Shown: positions 8,885 to 17,018 of the stretch, one piece after another | How the letters are laid out: each line of letters begins with the position of its first letter | Numbering within the stretch: position 1 is the stretch's first letter | Source of the DNA: Lentilitoribacter sp039986595 | GTDB taxonomy: Bacteria; Pseudomonadota; Alphaproteobacteria; Rhizobiales; Rhizobiaceae | Length of the DNA stretch: 64,000 nucleotides | Direction of reading: 5' to 3' | NCBI GenBank assembly: GCA_039986595.1 | Contig: JBDWQJ010000005.1 | Span: forward strand, 496,001 to 560,000 | Notes under the pieces: model-generated | What the model saw: only the letters and a program-made list of their open reading frames with translations | What the model was told of the DNA's origin: nothing | Database searches by the model: none | Program-made: the position numbers and the translations under genes

Positions 8885-9808
8885 TTAAGCAGCTTTTTGA
8901 CTGAGCGTCTTTTTAGGTTCTTTGTTCTGGCGAAGCCCTAACAAATGGCACACCGCATAGACAAGCTTTGCGCGGTTCATTGTATAGAAGTGGAATTCTT
9001 CGAACCCGCGATCAGCCAAATCCATAACCTGTTCTGCAGCAACGGCAGAGGCAACAAGAGATCTAATCTCAGGATCATTTTCCAAACCTTCAAAGCGTGT
9101 AGCCAACCATGTAGGAATAGACGCACCACACATATTTGCAAATTTCTCAACTTGAGAGAAATTATGTACAGGCAAAATTCCTGGAACAATTGGAATATAG
9201 ATACCAGCTTTACGCACGCGCTCGACATAACGCTCAAAATGATCGTTATCGAAGAAAAATTGCGTAATCGCACGCGTAGCGCCATTATCAACTTTACGCT
9301 TGAGCATATCGATATCAGTCATAAAATCAGGGCTCTCAGGGTGCTTTTCAGGATAAGCTGAAACAGAAATCTCGCATTCACCCATCGCTGTTAATCCTGC
9401 TGTCAATTCGGCAGCATTTGCATAGCCATCAGGGTGCGGTTGGTAATGAGATCCGATGCCGCCTGATGGATCGCCACGTAACGCAACGAAGTGACGAACA
9501 CCTGCATCACGAAACTCTTTGGCAACATCATAAACATCACCTCGACTTGCATCCACACAAGTTAAATGCGCTGCAGGCGCTACATCCGTTTCCTCAAGAA
9601 TACGTTTGATGGTGGTAAGAGTTGGCTCTTTTGTTGACCCACCTGCCCCATAAGTCACGGATACAAATTCAGGTTCAAAAGGCGCAAGCTTAGAAATACT
9701 CTCCCAAAGTTGCTCTTCCATTTTACCTGATTTTGGTGGAAAGAATTCAAATGAAACACGAATTTTATCGCTATTCGCTGGAGCTCCGAAACGGTTGGAT
9801 AATACCAT
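8885..9808 (-). CDS. metF: Methylenetetrahydrofolate reductase
   Basis: A 307-residue FAD-dependent reductase that converts 5,10-methylene-THF to 5-methyl-THF for methionine synthesis. Family motifs are VSFEFFPPKSGKMEEQLW at the N-terminus, FVSVTYGAGGST, PAAHLTCV, and FVALRGDPSGG. An AGGAA Shine-Dalgarno sits 9 nt before the ATG. It is the second gene of a two-gene unit, 17 nt after a SahR-type regulator that has a putative operator just ahead of it, so metF is probably controlled by S-adenosylhomocysteine levels. Confidence 0.96.
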   Translation of the reverse strand: MVLSNRFGAPANSDKIRVSFEFFPPKSGKMEEQLWESISKLAPFEPEFVSVTYGAGGSTKEPTLTTIKRILEETDVAPAAHLTCVDASRGDVYDVAKEFRDAGVRHFVALRGDPSGGIGSHYQPHPDGYANAAELTAGLTAMGECEISVSAYPEKHPESPDFMTDIDMLKRKVDNGATRAITQFFFDNDHFERYVERVRKAGIYIPIVPGILPVHNFSQVEKFANMCGASIPTWLATRFEGLENDPEIRSLVASAVAAEQVMDLADRGFEEFHFYTMNRAKLVYAVCHLLGLRQNKEPKKTLSQKAA

Positions 9809-9825
9809 TTGATTATTTCCTATCT

Positions 9826-10830
9826 TTACGCAGTACTAGCGCTGTTATCGCCAGCCATTAAAATTCGTGGGTCTTTCCCTAACCATATCGATACGGTAAG
9901 GGTTTTATCCTGGCTATTGCCGGATGAAAGATCTGATATTTTTTCAACATCAAGACCGTTTGCGGTCATCCACCCGCTCATAATATCGTGGCTAAAGCCA
10001 AGACGAGCATGTGCAAAATCATTGCGCATATATTCAAGTTCATGCGGGGCAAAATCAATGACAACCAAACGGCCGCCCGGCGCCAACATTTTGCAAGCTT
10101 CGTTGATTGCAGGTGCTGGATCATGCAAGAAGTGCAGAACCTGATGGATCACAATCAGATCAAAGCTCTCGCGTTCCAGTGCAAGGTTAAAGATATCACC
10201 CTGACGCACAGATGCATGCGTAATACCTGATTGATCAAGCTTATCGCGCGCAATCGTGAGCATATCGCGGCTAGCGTCTATACCCAATCCCTTGCGATAC
10301 TGATCCTTGAACAGTTCCAAAATTCGGCCAGTACCGGTACCTAAATCAAGCAGCGAGTCGAACGGGTTTTTACCAATCAACTTACAAAGCTCAGCTTCCA
10401 CTTTCGCTTCTGAAACATGGTGCTTGCGAATTTCTTCCCACTTTTCAGCGTTTTGCGAGAAATATTCTTGGGCACGTCCAGCACGAGCGCTTTTAACAGC
10501 TTTCAAACGCTCAACATCGTGTTGAAGCATACGATCATCTTGCGCAACGGCTTCAATGATACTGTGAATGATGCTGGATATACGTCCCTCATCGATCAAT
10601 CTAAAATATGCCCAAGCACCTTCCTGATAGCGCTCAATCAATCCAGCTTCGCCGAGTAATTTAAGATGACGAGAAATACGAGGTTGAGATTGACCAAGAA
10701 TTTCCGTCAGATCGCTTACCGTTAAATCACCATGAGATAAAAGAATTAACAGACGCATACGCGTTGTTTCACCTGCCGCTTTCAGCAGATCAATCGCGTC
10801 ATCCATTTTCAATTTTGGTAAATCTAGCAT
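9826..10830 (-). CDS. sahR: ArsR-family regulator fused to SAM-methyltransferase-like domain (SahR type)
   Basis: A 334-residue fusion: an ArsR winged helix (about 8-95; recognition helix in SQPRISRHLKLLGEAGLI) and a class I methyltransferase fold (about 125-300) with SAM/SAH-binding motif DLGTGTGRI at 162-170. The metal-binding cysteines of ArsR/SmtB sensors are absent. Proteins with this architecture include SahR, the S-adenosylhomocysteine-responsive regulator of methionine-cycle genes in Proteobacteria. Position directly before metF fits that role well. A GAGG sits 5 nt before the ATG, and a near-palindromic AT-rich site lies 15-36 bp upstream of it. The symbol is by architecture and context, not by alignment. 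Confidence 0.82.
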   Translation of the reverse strand: MLDLPKLKMDDAIDLLKAAGETTRMRLLILLSHGDLTVSDLTEILGQSQPRISRHLKLLGEAGLIERYQEGAWAYFRLIDEGRISSIIHSIIEAVAQDDRMLQHDVERLKAVKSARAGRAQEYFSQNAEKWEEIRKHHVSEAKVEAELCKLIGKNPFDSLLDLGTGTGRILELFKDQYRKGLGIDASRDMLTIARDKLDQSGITHASVRQGDIFNLALERESFDLIVIHQVLHFLHDPAPAINEACKMLAPGGRLVVIDFAPHELEYMRNDFAHARLGFSHDIMSGWMTANGLDVEKISDLSSGNSQDKTLTVSIWLGKDPRILMAGDNSASTA

Positions 10831-10844
10831 GCAGTCCTCAAAAA

Positions 10845-10866
10845 GATATAAAGATATGTTTATATC
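10845..10866. promoter_or_regulatory. Putative SahR operator
   Basis: An inverted repeat with half-sites GATATAAA (10845-10852) and TTTATATC (10859-10866) and the 6-bp centre GATATG. It lies immediately upstream of the SahR-type gene, in the expected promoter region. ArsR-family regulators bind AT-rich dyads of this size, so autoregulation together with metF is the simplest reading. Confidence 0.6.
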
Positions 10867-10900
10867 ATTTTTGGAAATAATGCAAGAACTGAAAAGAAAA

Positions 10901-10932
10901 AACCTCGGATAAGTTCGTGCTTATCCGAGGTT
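10901..10932 (-). terminator. Intrinsic terminator of ettA
   Basis: A perfect 13-bp stem (AACCTCGGATAAG at 10901-10913 with CTTATCCGAGGTT at 10920-10932, 6-nt loop). Read on the minus strand it follows the ettA stop by 22 nt and ends in a T-rich run. Confidence 0.9.
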
Positions 10933-10954
10933 AATCTTTAAATTTAAAGCGGAA

Positions 10955-12604
10955 CTAGCGTGTCAAACGCTTGTAGGTCACGCGTTTTGGATTAACAGCA
11001 TCCGCGCCAAGACGACGGATTTTATCTTTCTCATAATCTTCAAAGTTACCTTCAAACCATTCAACATGGCTATCACCTTCAAAGGCAAGAATATGTGTCG
11101 CCAAGCGATCAAGGAACATGCGATCGTGGGAAATGATAACGGCACAGCCTGCAAAGCTCTCAAGCGCATCTTCAAGCGCTGCCAAGGTTTCTGTATCCAA
11201 GTCATTTGTCGGCTCATCGAGCAGGATAACATTACCACCGGACTTAAGCATTTTTGCCAAATGCACGCGGTTACGTTGACCACCAGACAGATCACCAACT
11301 TTTTGCTGTTGGTCCCCACCTTTAAAATTAAACGACGAGCAATAGGCGCGGCTATTTACTTCGTGTTTGCCAAGCTTAATGATGTCATTACCGCCAGACA
11401 CTTCTTCCCAAACGGTCTTCCCGCCAGCAAGAGCATCACGAGATTGATCAACATAGGATAGTTCAACAGTATCACCAATTGTGATTGAACCAGAATCAGG
11501 TGTTTCTTGACCAGTAATCATGCGGAACAGTGTTGATTTACCGGCGCCGTTTGGCCCAATAACACCGACAATACCGCCTGGCGGCAATTTAAATTCCAAA
11601 TTCTCAATCAATAATTTGTCGCCATACGCTTTGGTCAAGCCTTCGGCTTCAATAACAACATTACCCAAACGCTCACCCACCGGGATAATGATCTGAGCAT
11701 CGCCTGGGCGTTTATCCGCAGCAGCTTTAACCAATTCATCATAGGCTTTAATACGTGCTTTTGATTTTGCCTGACGCGCTTTCGGACTAGATGAAATCCA
11801 GCTTTGTTCGCTTGATAGCGCGCGCTGACGTGAAGCTTCTTCACGCCCTTCCTGTGCCATACGCTTTGCTTTGGCTTCAAGATAGGCTGTGTAATTGCCC
11901 TCATATGGAATACCGCGACCACGATCAAGTTCCAAAATCCAACCAGTAACATTATCAAGAAAGTAGCGATCGTGGGTAATCATCAGGACGGAACCTGGAT
12001 ATTCGCGCAAGTGCTTTTCAAGCCAAGCAATGGTTTCCGCATCTAAGTGGTTGGTAGGTTCATCAAGCAGCAACAAATCAGGCTGGCTGAGTAAAAGCTT
12101 ACAGAGCGCAACACGACGAATTTCACCACCGGATAGATTTTCAACCGAGCTTTCACCCGGAGGGCAACGCAAAGCTTCCATCGCCATTTCAACTTGGCTA
12201 TCCAAATCCCAAAGGTTTTGGCTATCGATGACATCTTGCAGCTGAGCACCCTCGTCCGCTGTTTCATCCGAATAATTCATCATCAATTCATTGTAGCGAT
12301 CAAGGATTGCTTTTTTATCAGCAACACCTTCCATCACGTTTTCAAAAACAGTTTTGCTCTCATCAAGCTTTGGCTCTTGCGGCAAGTAACCGCGTGTTGC
12401 ACCTTCAGCCAACCAAGCTTCACCAGTGAACTCATTATCGAGCCCGGCCATAACGCGCAAAACTGTAGATTTACCCGCACCGTTGGGACCCAAGATACCG
12501 ATCTTTGCATCTGGGTAAAATGAAAGGTGGATATTTTCTAAAACCTTTTTTGAACCATAGGACTTATTGAGCCCTGCCATGTGATAAATAAACTGACGCG
12601 CCAT
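10955..12604 (-). CDS. ettA: Energy-dependent translational throttle protein EttA (ABC-F)
   Basis: A 549-residue soluble protein with two ABC ATPase domains and no membrane segments, the ABC-F layout. Both Walker A motifs read GPNGAGKST, both signature motifs LSGG, and both Walker B regions end in LLDEPTN(H/D)LD. The N-terminus MARQFIYHMAGLNKSYG matches EttA, which binds the ribosomal E site and gates elongation by ATP/ADP ratio. The start at 12604 has AAGGCAG upstream; a 12-codon N-terminal extension to 12640 is unlikely. It is monocistronic, bounded by its own terminator downstream. Confidence 0.95.
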   Translation of the reverse strand: MARQFIYHMAGLNKSYGSKKVLENIHLSFYPDAKIGILGPNGAGKSTVLRVMAGLDNEFTGEAWLAEGATRGYLPQEPKLDESKTVFENVMEGVADKKAILDRYNELMMNYSDETADEGAQLQDVIDSQNLWDLDSQVEMAMEALRCPPGESSVENLSGGEIRRVALCKLLLSQPDLLLLDEPTNHLDAETIAWLEKHLREYPGSVLMITHDRYFLDNVTGWILELDRGRGIPYEGNYTAYLEAKAKRMAQEGREEASRQRALSSEQSWISSSPKARQAKSKARIKAYDELVKAAADKRPGDAQIIIPVGERLGNVVIEAEGLTKAYGDKLLIENLEFKLPPGGIVGVIGPNGAGKSTLFRMITGQETPDSGSITIGDTVELSYVDQSRDALAGGKTVWEEVSGGNDIIKLGKHEVNSRAYCSSFNFKGGDQQQKVGDLSGGQRNRVHLAKMLKSGGNVILLDEPTNDLDTETLAALEDALESFAGCAVIISHDRMFLDRLATHILAFEGDSHVEWFEGNFEDYEKDKIRRLGADAVNPKRVTYKRLTR

Positions 12605-12756
12605 ATGAACTGCCTTATTTGAATGTAATCTTTCCCGCACATGTAAGAGATTTGCGCGCTTCGAGCAATGGATGATTTTTTAATCCGGTCGTTTGGCTTG
12701 AATATTCCACTAAAACTCGCCAGATAAGACAAAACTTTAGACATATGAGATTATGA

Positions 12757-13689
12757 ATGGCCAAAATTCGCGAGCAAAGCCTCACGTCCACATCAGGCGC
12801 ACAAATCCACCTTCGCACCTGCACGACAAAGAAAACACCCAAAGGCATCATACAGATCAATCATGGCTTGACTGAGCATTCTGGTCGCTATGAGCATTTC
12901 ATGAAGTTTCTTGCCAAAAATGGTTATCATTCTTACGCACATGATCATCGCGGGCATGGTTTAACAAAAGCGGAAAATCTACCTTTGGGACGATTTTCCA
13001 AACGAGATGGCGCGCGAAAAGTCATCAAAGACGTGCGCTTTATTCATGAAAAAATTCGATCCGATCATGAAGATTTACCTATAATTTGTTTTGGGCATTC
13101 AATGGGAGGGCTCATTGCTGCAAACTTTGCTACACAAAACCCAAATGCAATTGCTGGTTTGGCTGTCTGGAATTCAAACTTTAAAATCAGTCCATTCGCG
13201 CCACTGGCTAAAGCTATTTTATATTTAGAAGCCTTTTTCAAAGGATCGGATGTCCCGAGCTTATTCATGTCAAAACTGACATTTGAAACGTGGTCAAAGT
13301 CTATCAAAAACTCTAATAGCGGATTTGATTGGCTCACCCACGATGAAGAGATGATCGAACAGATCAAAAATGACGAACTTGGCGGCTGGCAGCCGAGTAA
13401 CGCGATGTGGGGTGCAACACTTGATTTCATCTCCCGCGGGGCAAACCCAAATGCGATTAAGAGCCTTGCAAAATCATTGCCAATTCATCTCGTCGCAGGT
13501 GGTCAAGATCCCGCAACAGACTATGGCAACGCGATGGAATGGTACGCGGATCTGCTTGAAAATTGTGGGCAAACGCAAGTTCAGATGACAAAATACCCAG
13601 ATTGCCGTCATGAAACACTCAATGAGCTGAACCGCGATATTGCTATGAGCGATTTTGTAAAATGGGCTGATAGAGCGACAGATATATAG
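12757..13689 (+). CDS. Alpha/beta hydrolase, monoacylglycerol lipase-like
   Basis: A 310-residue alpha/beta hydrolase of the Hydrolase_4 (serine aminopeptidase S33 / lysophospholipase L2) group. The oxyanion-hole motif is INHGLTEHSGRY, the nucleophile serine lies in FGHSMGGLI, the acid is probably the Asp in VAGGQDPATDYG, and the catalytic His is in CRHETLNE. No signal peptide or membrane segment is seen, so it should be cytosolic. Likely substrates are monoacylglycerols or lysophospholipids, but this is family inference. It is divergent from ettA and has no evident operon partner. Confidence 0.88.
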   Translation: MAKIREQSLTSTSGAQIHLRTCTTKKTPKGIIQINHGLTEHSGRYEHFMKFLAKNGYHSYAHDHRGHGLTKAENLPLGRFSKRDGARKVIKDVRFIHEKIRSDHEDLPIICFGHSMGGLIAANFATQNPNAIAGLAVWNSNFKISPFAPLAKAILYLEAFFKGSDVPSLFMSKLTFETWSKSIKNSNSGFDWLTHDEEMIEQIKNDELGGWQPSNAMWGATLDFISRGANPNAIKSLAKSLPIHLVAGGQDPATDYGNAMEWYADLLENCGQTQVQMTKYPDCRHETLNELNRDIAMSDFVKWADRATDI

Positions 13690-13774
13690 GGACTTTTAAA
13701 ATCAACGCTTGGCAAAGGGTCATTGATTTTGCTACCACGAGTTAACTTACATCAAAACTTGCGGAGCGCTGTAA

Positions 13775-14575
13775 ATGCTGGAAGGCCTGTTTACACTCGA
13801 TAATCTCACCACTTTTCTTATTCTAACAGCGCTAGAAACCGTCCTGGGTTTCGACAATCTGCTTTACATCACGCTTGAGGCGAAGAAAGTAGATCCTGCC
13901 AACGAACGCGTATTACGCCGCTGGGGTATTATTCTAGCCATCGTATTGCGGATTATTCTGTTATTTGTTGTTCTGCAATTGATTAGCGCATTCCAAGACC
14001 CAATTTTCGATATTGCATTACCATTCTTCTCAGCATCTGTGAGCGGTCATGCCCTGATTGTTTTGGCTGGTGGCTTGTTCTTGATGTACACAGCCATGAA
14101 AGAAATTTATCATATGATCGGCGTGCCGGATCTTGAAAACGAAGGTGCACGTGCGGTTCGCAAATCATTTGCATCAGCACTGTTCTGGATCGTTGTGATG
14201 AACGTTGTATTCTCATTTGATACCGTATTGTCAGCTGTTGCGCTAACGGATAACTTCATTGTTATGACTGCTGCAATCGTCATTTCAGGTATTTTGATGG
14301 TGGTCATGTCAGAAACTGTTGCAACATTCCTTGCGAAAAACCGCATGTACGAGGTACTTGGTCTCTTCGTTCTCTTGATTGTTGGTATCGTTCTGATCGC
14401 AGAAGGTGGTCACATCGCCCATCTTTCCTTCTTCGGTTACCCGATTGAACCAATGTCAAAAGCAACCTTCTACTTTGTTCTCTTCGCACTTGTGGCTGTT
14501 GAAGTTGTTCAAAGTCGTTACCAAAAGAAGTTGCTGGCGGAAAAAGCACGCGAGCAAACTGGTACAAACTTTTAG
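13775..14575 (+). CDS. TerC family integral membrane protein
   Basis: A 266-residue protein with about seven membrane helices and the TerC family signatures LETVLGFDNLLYI near residue 20 and VVMNVVFSFDTVLSAVALT near 150, each bearing the acidic residue (FDN / FDT) thought to bind metal inside the membrane. Members (YceF/Alx/YkoY relatives) act in manganese export or in metal supply to exported proteins. I looked for a yybP-ykoY-type leader in the 85 bp upstream and saw none. A GGAG lies before the ATG. It stands alone, convergent with the DUF1905 gene. Confidence 0.9.
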   Translation: MLEGLFTLDNLTTFLILTALETVLGFDNLLYITLEAKKVDPANERVLRRWGIILAIVLRIILLFVVLQLISAFQDPIFDIALPFFSASVSGHALIVLAGGLFLMYTAMKEIYHMIGVPDLENEGARAVRKSFASALFWIVVMNVVFSFDTVLSAVALTDNFIVMTAAIVISGILMVVMSETVATFLAKNRMYEVLGLFVLLIVGIVLIAEGGHIAHLSFFGYPIEPMSKATFYFVLFALVAVEVVQSRYQKKLLAEKAREQTGTNF

Positions 14576-14598
14576 TCTAGGGCTGGATACATTCAGCT

Positions 14599-14898
14599 TT
14601 AGATGTCGATATCTAAATGAACGGTGAGCATATCACCGTTCCCAACTTTCGCTTTTTTGCGAATATCAGCTTTTATCGGCAAAAAGTAACACCCTGATTT
14701 GCTGTCTGGAAACAGTGATGTCTTCCAGACATGATCGCCCAATGTCACCTTCACACGGATGGATCCAAATCCAGGTGTCTTGGATTGAACAAAGGCTTTT
14801 ATGTGTTCGGAATAATCTTTCGGCACAGTCACAAAATGCCAGCTATCGCCAGTGACGCGCCAAAGCTCACCTTCAAATTGATAATTAAGATCTGACAT
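14599..14898 (-). CDS. DUF1905 domain protein
   Basis: A 99-residue beta-rich protein. The central YFLPIKADIRKKAKVGNGD is the characteristic DUF1905 strand-turn-strand. No enzymatic function is established. Its start lies inside the last codons of the WYL regulator gene (14-bp overlap), so the two are surely co-transcribed. In other bacteria DUF1905 often occurs alone or fused to YdeI-type domains. An 8-bp hairpin within its 3' end (14620-14640) has no T tract. Confidence 0.82.
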   Translation of the reverse strand: MSDLNYQFEGELWRVTGDSWHFVTVPKDYSEHIKAFVQSKTPGFGSIRVKVTLGDHVWKTSLFPDSKSGCYFLPIKADIRKKAKVGNGDMLTVHLDIDI

Positions 14899-15589
14899 AA
14901 CCGCTTACCTTGTCGCGCTCTTGCGCATATTTTACAAAATCTTGATAGGTTTTGCCCGCTTCATGAGGGAAGTTTTCATAAACCAATTCACATGAGACGA
15001 TTTGGTCTATCCGAAACGAACGAAACGCAACTCGCTTTTCGCACCAAGCTGAAACCGTCCACACACGCCCCCAATATTCCAAACCAAGCGGCCAGATAAC
15101 ACGAGAAGAAATGTTCTCAGACTTATCTTGATACTCGAGCAGTACTTTCTCACGCTGATCAATGGCGTTACGCACAATACCGAGCGATTGCTTGGTATCT
15201 TCCTCATTCATAACCCGAATGTTGGCCGCTGAATTGACCCTGATATGCGTGCGCTGACCCGGCAGGGCATCGGCAATTTTGATTGCTGCCTCTTCCGCAG
15301 CTTGCGCCAATTCGTCATCTGCAACGGCCTTAACAAGATCAGCCCCCATTTGCAGCGCTTTCAACTCAAGTGGCAAAAAATGCAATGGAGGAATCTCAAT
15401 CGGTTGATTGATGAGATAGCCAACGCCACGCTCCCCTTCGATGGGAACGCCAGAGGCCATGAGACCTGCAATATCTCGATAGATGGTGCGTTGTGATACA
15501 CCGAGTTCACTTGCAATGAATTCAGCTGTGCGCAGCCTTTTACCGCGCAACAGCTGTATAATTTCAAAAAGACGATCTACCTTGCGCAA
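14885..15589 (-). CDS. HTH-WYL family transcriptional regulator (YafY-like)
   Basis: A 234-residue regulator with an N-terminal HTH_11 winged helix (about 5-60; LRTAEFIASELGVSQRTIYRD) and a C-terminal WYL domain (about 130-215; KVLLEYQDKSENISSRVIWPLGLEYWGRVWTVSAWCEKR). WYL domains bind ligands such as nucleotides or nucleic acid and often regulate stress or repair genes. The gene overlaps DUF1905 downstream and is followed upstream, after 9 bp, by the ABM-like gene, all in the same direction; together they look like one small operon of unknown purpose. Confidence 0.9.
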   Translation of the reverse strand: MRKVDRLFEIIQLLRGKRLRTAEFIASELGVSQRTIYRDIAGLMASGVPIEGERGVGYLINQPIEIPPLHFLPLELKALQMGADLVKAVADDELAQAAEEAAIKIADALPGQRTHIRVNSAANIRVMNEEDTKQSLGIVRNAIDQREKVLLEYQDKSENISSRVIWPLGLEYWGRVWTVSAWCEKRVAFRSFRIDQIVSCELVYENFPHEAGKTYQDFVKYAQERDKVSGYVRS

Positions 15590-15598
15590 AAAATGCTC

Positions 15599-15901
15599 CT
15601 AGCTTGCCGCCATCACATCAAGATGTTGCATCTTAAGTGTCTTTTGTTCGATAACCGCCAAAAGCGCATGATTACGCTCATCAGCCAAAAACTTTGCTGT
15701 TGCAGCTTTAACTGCTTCCATATTGTCCCACTCAACGATGTCCATCCACTGACCTTTGTCATCAGCGACAACTGACCGCTTGATAAATCCTGGCTGTGAT
15801 TTGATAAACTCAAATGATTGTTTATTGGCTTCAACAGCCTGCTCAACTGTAGCATCTGAATTCAATTCGTAGCTTACAACTTCAAAAACTTTACTCATCA
15901 T
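15599..15901 (-). CDS. Antibiotic biosynthesis monooxygenase (ABM)-like small protein
   Basis: A 100-residue dimeric alpha/beta-barrel type protein. The pattern FEVVSYELN ... SQPGFIKRSVVADDKGQWMD ... VEWDNMEAVKAA fits the ABM/DUF4937-like superfamily of small cofactorless oxygenases and stress proteins. Substrate is unknown. A strong AGGAG precedes two consecutive ATGs (15901 and 15898); spacing favours the second. It ends 9 bp before the WYL regulator start and is probably its operon leader. Confidence 0.7.
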   Translation of the reverse strand: MMSKVFEVVSYELNSDATVEQAVEANKQSFEFIKSQPGFIKRSVVADDKGQWMDIVEWDNMEAVKAATAKFLADERNHALLAVIEQKTLKMQHLDVMAAS

Positions 15902-15953
15902 TATCTCCTAATATTTTTATCCGTTATTGGAATAATGATAGATATATAATAGT

Positions 15954-15978
15954 CCTACTGACACCTTTTGTCAGTAGG
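15954..15978. repeat. Perfect 10-bp hairpin between VOC and ABM genes
   Basis: CCTACTGACA (15954-15963) pairs with TGTCAGTAGG (15969-15978) across a 5-nt loop. It sits 29 bp past the VOC stop on the minus strand and 53 bp before the ABM gene. The sequence after it on the minus strand is AT-rich but not a T run, so it is either a weak terminator for the VOC gene or an operator for the WYL operon. Confidence 0.6.
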
Positions 15979-16007
15979 GAATTTAATTTCCAAACTTTTT
16001 CAAAAAT

Positions 16008-16379
16008 CTAGTTTGTCAGGTCTTCCGCTAGCATGAGCGCATTTTCATCAGGATCAAAAAATGTAGCGGTTTTCACCATGCCTTCCACAACCATGGTTTC
16101 ACCGTCAAATTTCACCCCAGCACCTTCTAACGCACGTCGAGCGGTGTCCATATCATCCACACCAAAGACCGGAACGGAGTTACCCGGATTAGGTTCTCCC
16201 TGCTCTCCCAATCCTAAAGTCACCCCCTCAGTCAGCGTTTTTAATTCGCTCCAACCCATTTCATCAGCGTGATATAAAGGTTCAAAGCCAAGTTTTTCTT
16301 CATACCATTTTGCACTTGCATGTCTGTCTGACACGGAGATTGCAAATGTAATCGTATTATTGAGTGAAACTAACGCCAT
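16008..16379 (-). CDS. VOC (glyoxalase/bleomycin resistance) family protein
   Basis: A 123-residue single-module VOC protein with the two beta-alpha-beta-beta-beta repeats: ITFAISVSDRHASAKWYEEKLGF at the N-terminus and VFGVDDMDTARRALEGAGV in the middle, ending FFDPDENALMLAE. These proteins are metal-dependent lyases, dioxygenases or drug-binding proteins; substrate is not predictable. It is divergently transcribed from the tandem HxlR regulator 40 bp away, which probably controls it. Confidence 0.85.
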   Translation of the reverse strand: MALVSLNNTITFAISVSDRHASAKWYEEKLGFEPLYHADEMGWSELKTLTEGVTLGLGEQGEPNPGNSVPVFGVDDMDTARRALEGAGVKFDGETMVVEGMVKTATFFDPDENALMLAEDLTN

Positions 16380-16399
16380 GGCACTTTCCTTTTTACATT

Positions 16400-16418
16400 A
16401 AATATATATACTATATTT
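16400..16418. promoter_or_regulatory. AT-rich inverted repeat, putative HxlR operator
   Basis: AAATATA (16400-16406) and TATATTT (16412-16418) flank 5 bp. The site sits between the divergent VOC and HxlR genes, 1 bp before the HxlR start and 20 bp before the VOC start, where a bound repressor would block both. HxlR-family proteins bind short AT-rich dyads. Confidence 0.5.
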
Positions 16419-16419
16419 T

Positions 16420-16950
16420 ATGGACATAAATCTACTTGTCAAGATAACAACCCGCGCTTGGTCAATGAACATCCTTTCGCTCATGCACAAAGGCACCGCT
16501 GGACGGCAGGCCACTCTGCTTGCAAAAACCGGTGCAGGACGCACAGCTTTTACGCAAAGCCTCAGTCATCTCATTGAATTAGATTTAGTTCAGCGGAACC
16601 CGGGGCACGGACATCCTCTACGTCCCGAATATATTCTTACCGATCTCGGTCATTATGTTGCAAAGCGTGCACATAATATTAGCCTTATTGGCCAGCAAGC
16701 TACTGACAGCACACTTCTAAGACGCGCCTGGACGTTACCAATTCTAGCAGTAAGCGCTGAACCCATCCATTTTGGCGGCCTTAAAAACAAGCTTTTACCC
16801 ATCACAGATCGAGCACTATCCCAATCACTAAAACAATTAGAAGCTTGCAGCTGGATGCAAAGAGAAGTCGACATCACACAACGACCAGCGCGGTCGCTTT
16901 ATCACGCACAAGGAACAGGATCCGAAATCGCGCAATTGATTAGCGCTTGA
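16420..16950 (+). CDS. Tandem-domain HxlR-like winged-helix regulator
   Basis: A 176-residue protein that appears to contain two consecutive HxlR-type winged helices: residues about 5-85 (ITTRAWSMNILSLMHKG ... YILTDLGHYVAKRA) and about 95-175 (RRAWTLPILAVSAE ... LSQSLKQLEACSWMQREVD). Ordinary HxlR proteins have one such domain and dimerise, so this looks like a covalent dimer. The ATG has no visible Shine-Dalgarno; the inverted repeat abuts it, suggesting a very short leader or autoregulation. It is divergent from the VOC gene. The HxlR assignment is by motif pattern and the second domain is the less certain one. Confidence 0.7.
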   Translation: MDINLLVKITTRAWSMNILSLMHKGTAGRQATLLAKTGAGRTAFTQSLSHLIELDLVQRNPGHGHPLRPEYILTDLGHYVAKRAHNISLIGQQATDSTLLRRAWTLPILAVSAEPIHFGGLKNKLLPITDRALSQSLKQLEACSWMQREVDITQRPARSLYHAQGTGSEIAQLISA

Positions 16951-16970
16951 TATTTTAAAGCACAAACAAA

Positions 16971-16997
16971 AAAGCCTGACACAAAGTATCAGGCTTT
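16971..16997 (-). terminator. Terminator of rpoD (possibly bidirectional)
   Basis: AAAGCCTGA (16971-16979) pairs with TCAGGCTTT (16989-16997). On the minus strand it lies 22 nt past the rpoD stop and is followed by a T run (CTTTTTTGTTTG). It may also serve the HxlR gene on the plus strand, though the T tract there is short. Confidence 0.85.
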
Positions 16998-17018
16998 AAA
17001 TGATGAAATAAACTTGCT

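Noticed and set aside
13690..13774. Manganese (yybP-ykoY) riboswitch before the TerC gene
   Set aside because: The gap is only 85 bp and shows none of the conserved core of that riboswitch.
14620..14640. 8-bp hairpin as a terC terminator
   Set aside because: It lies inside the DUF1905 coding sequence and no T run follows on the plus strand.
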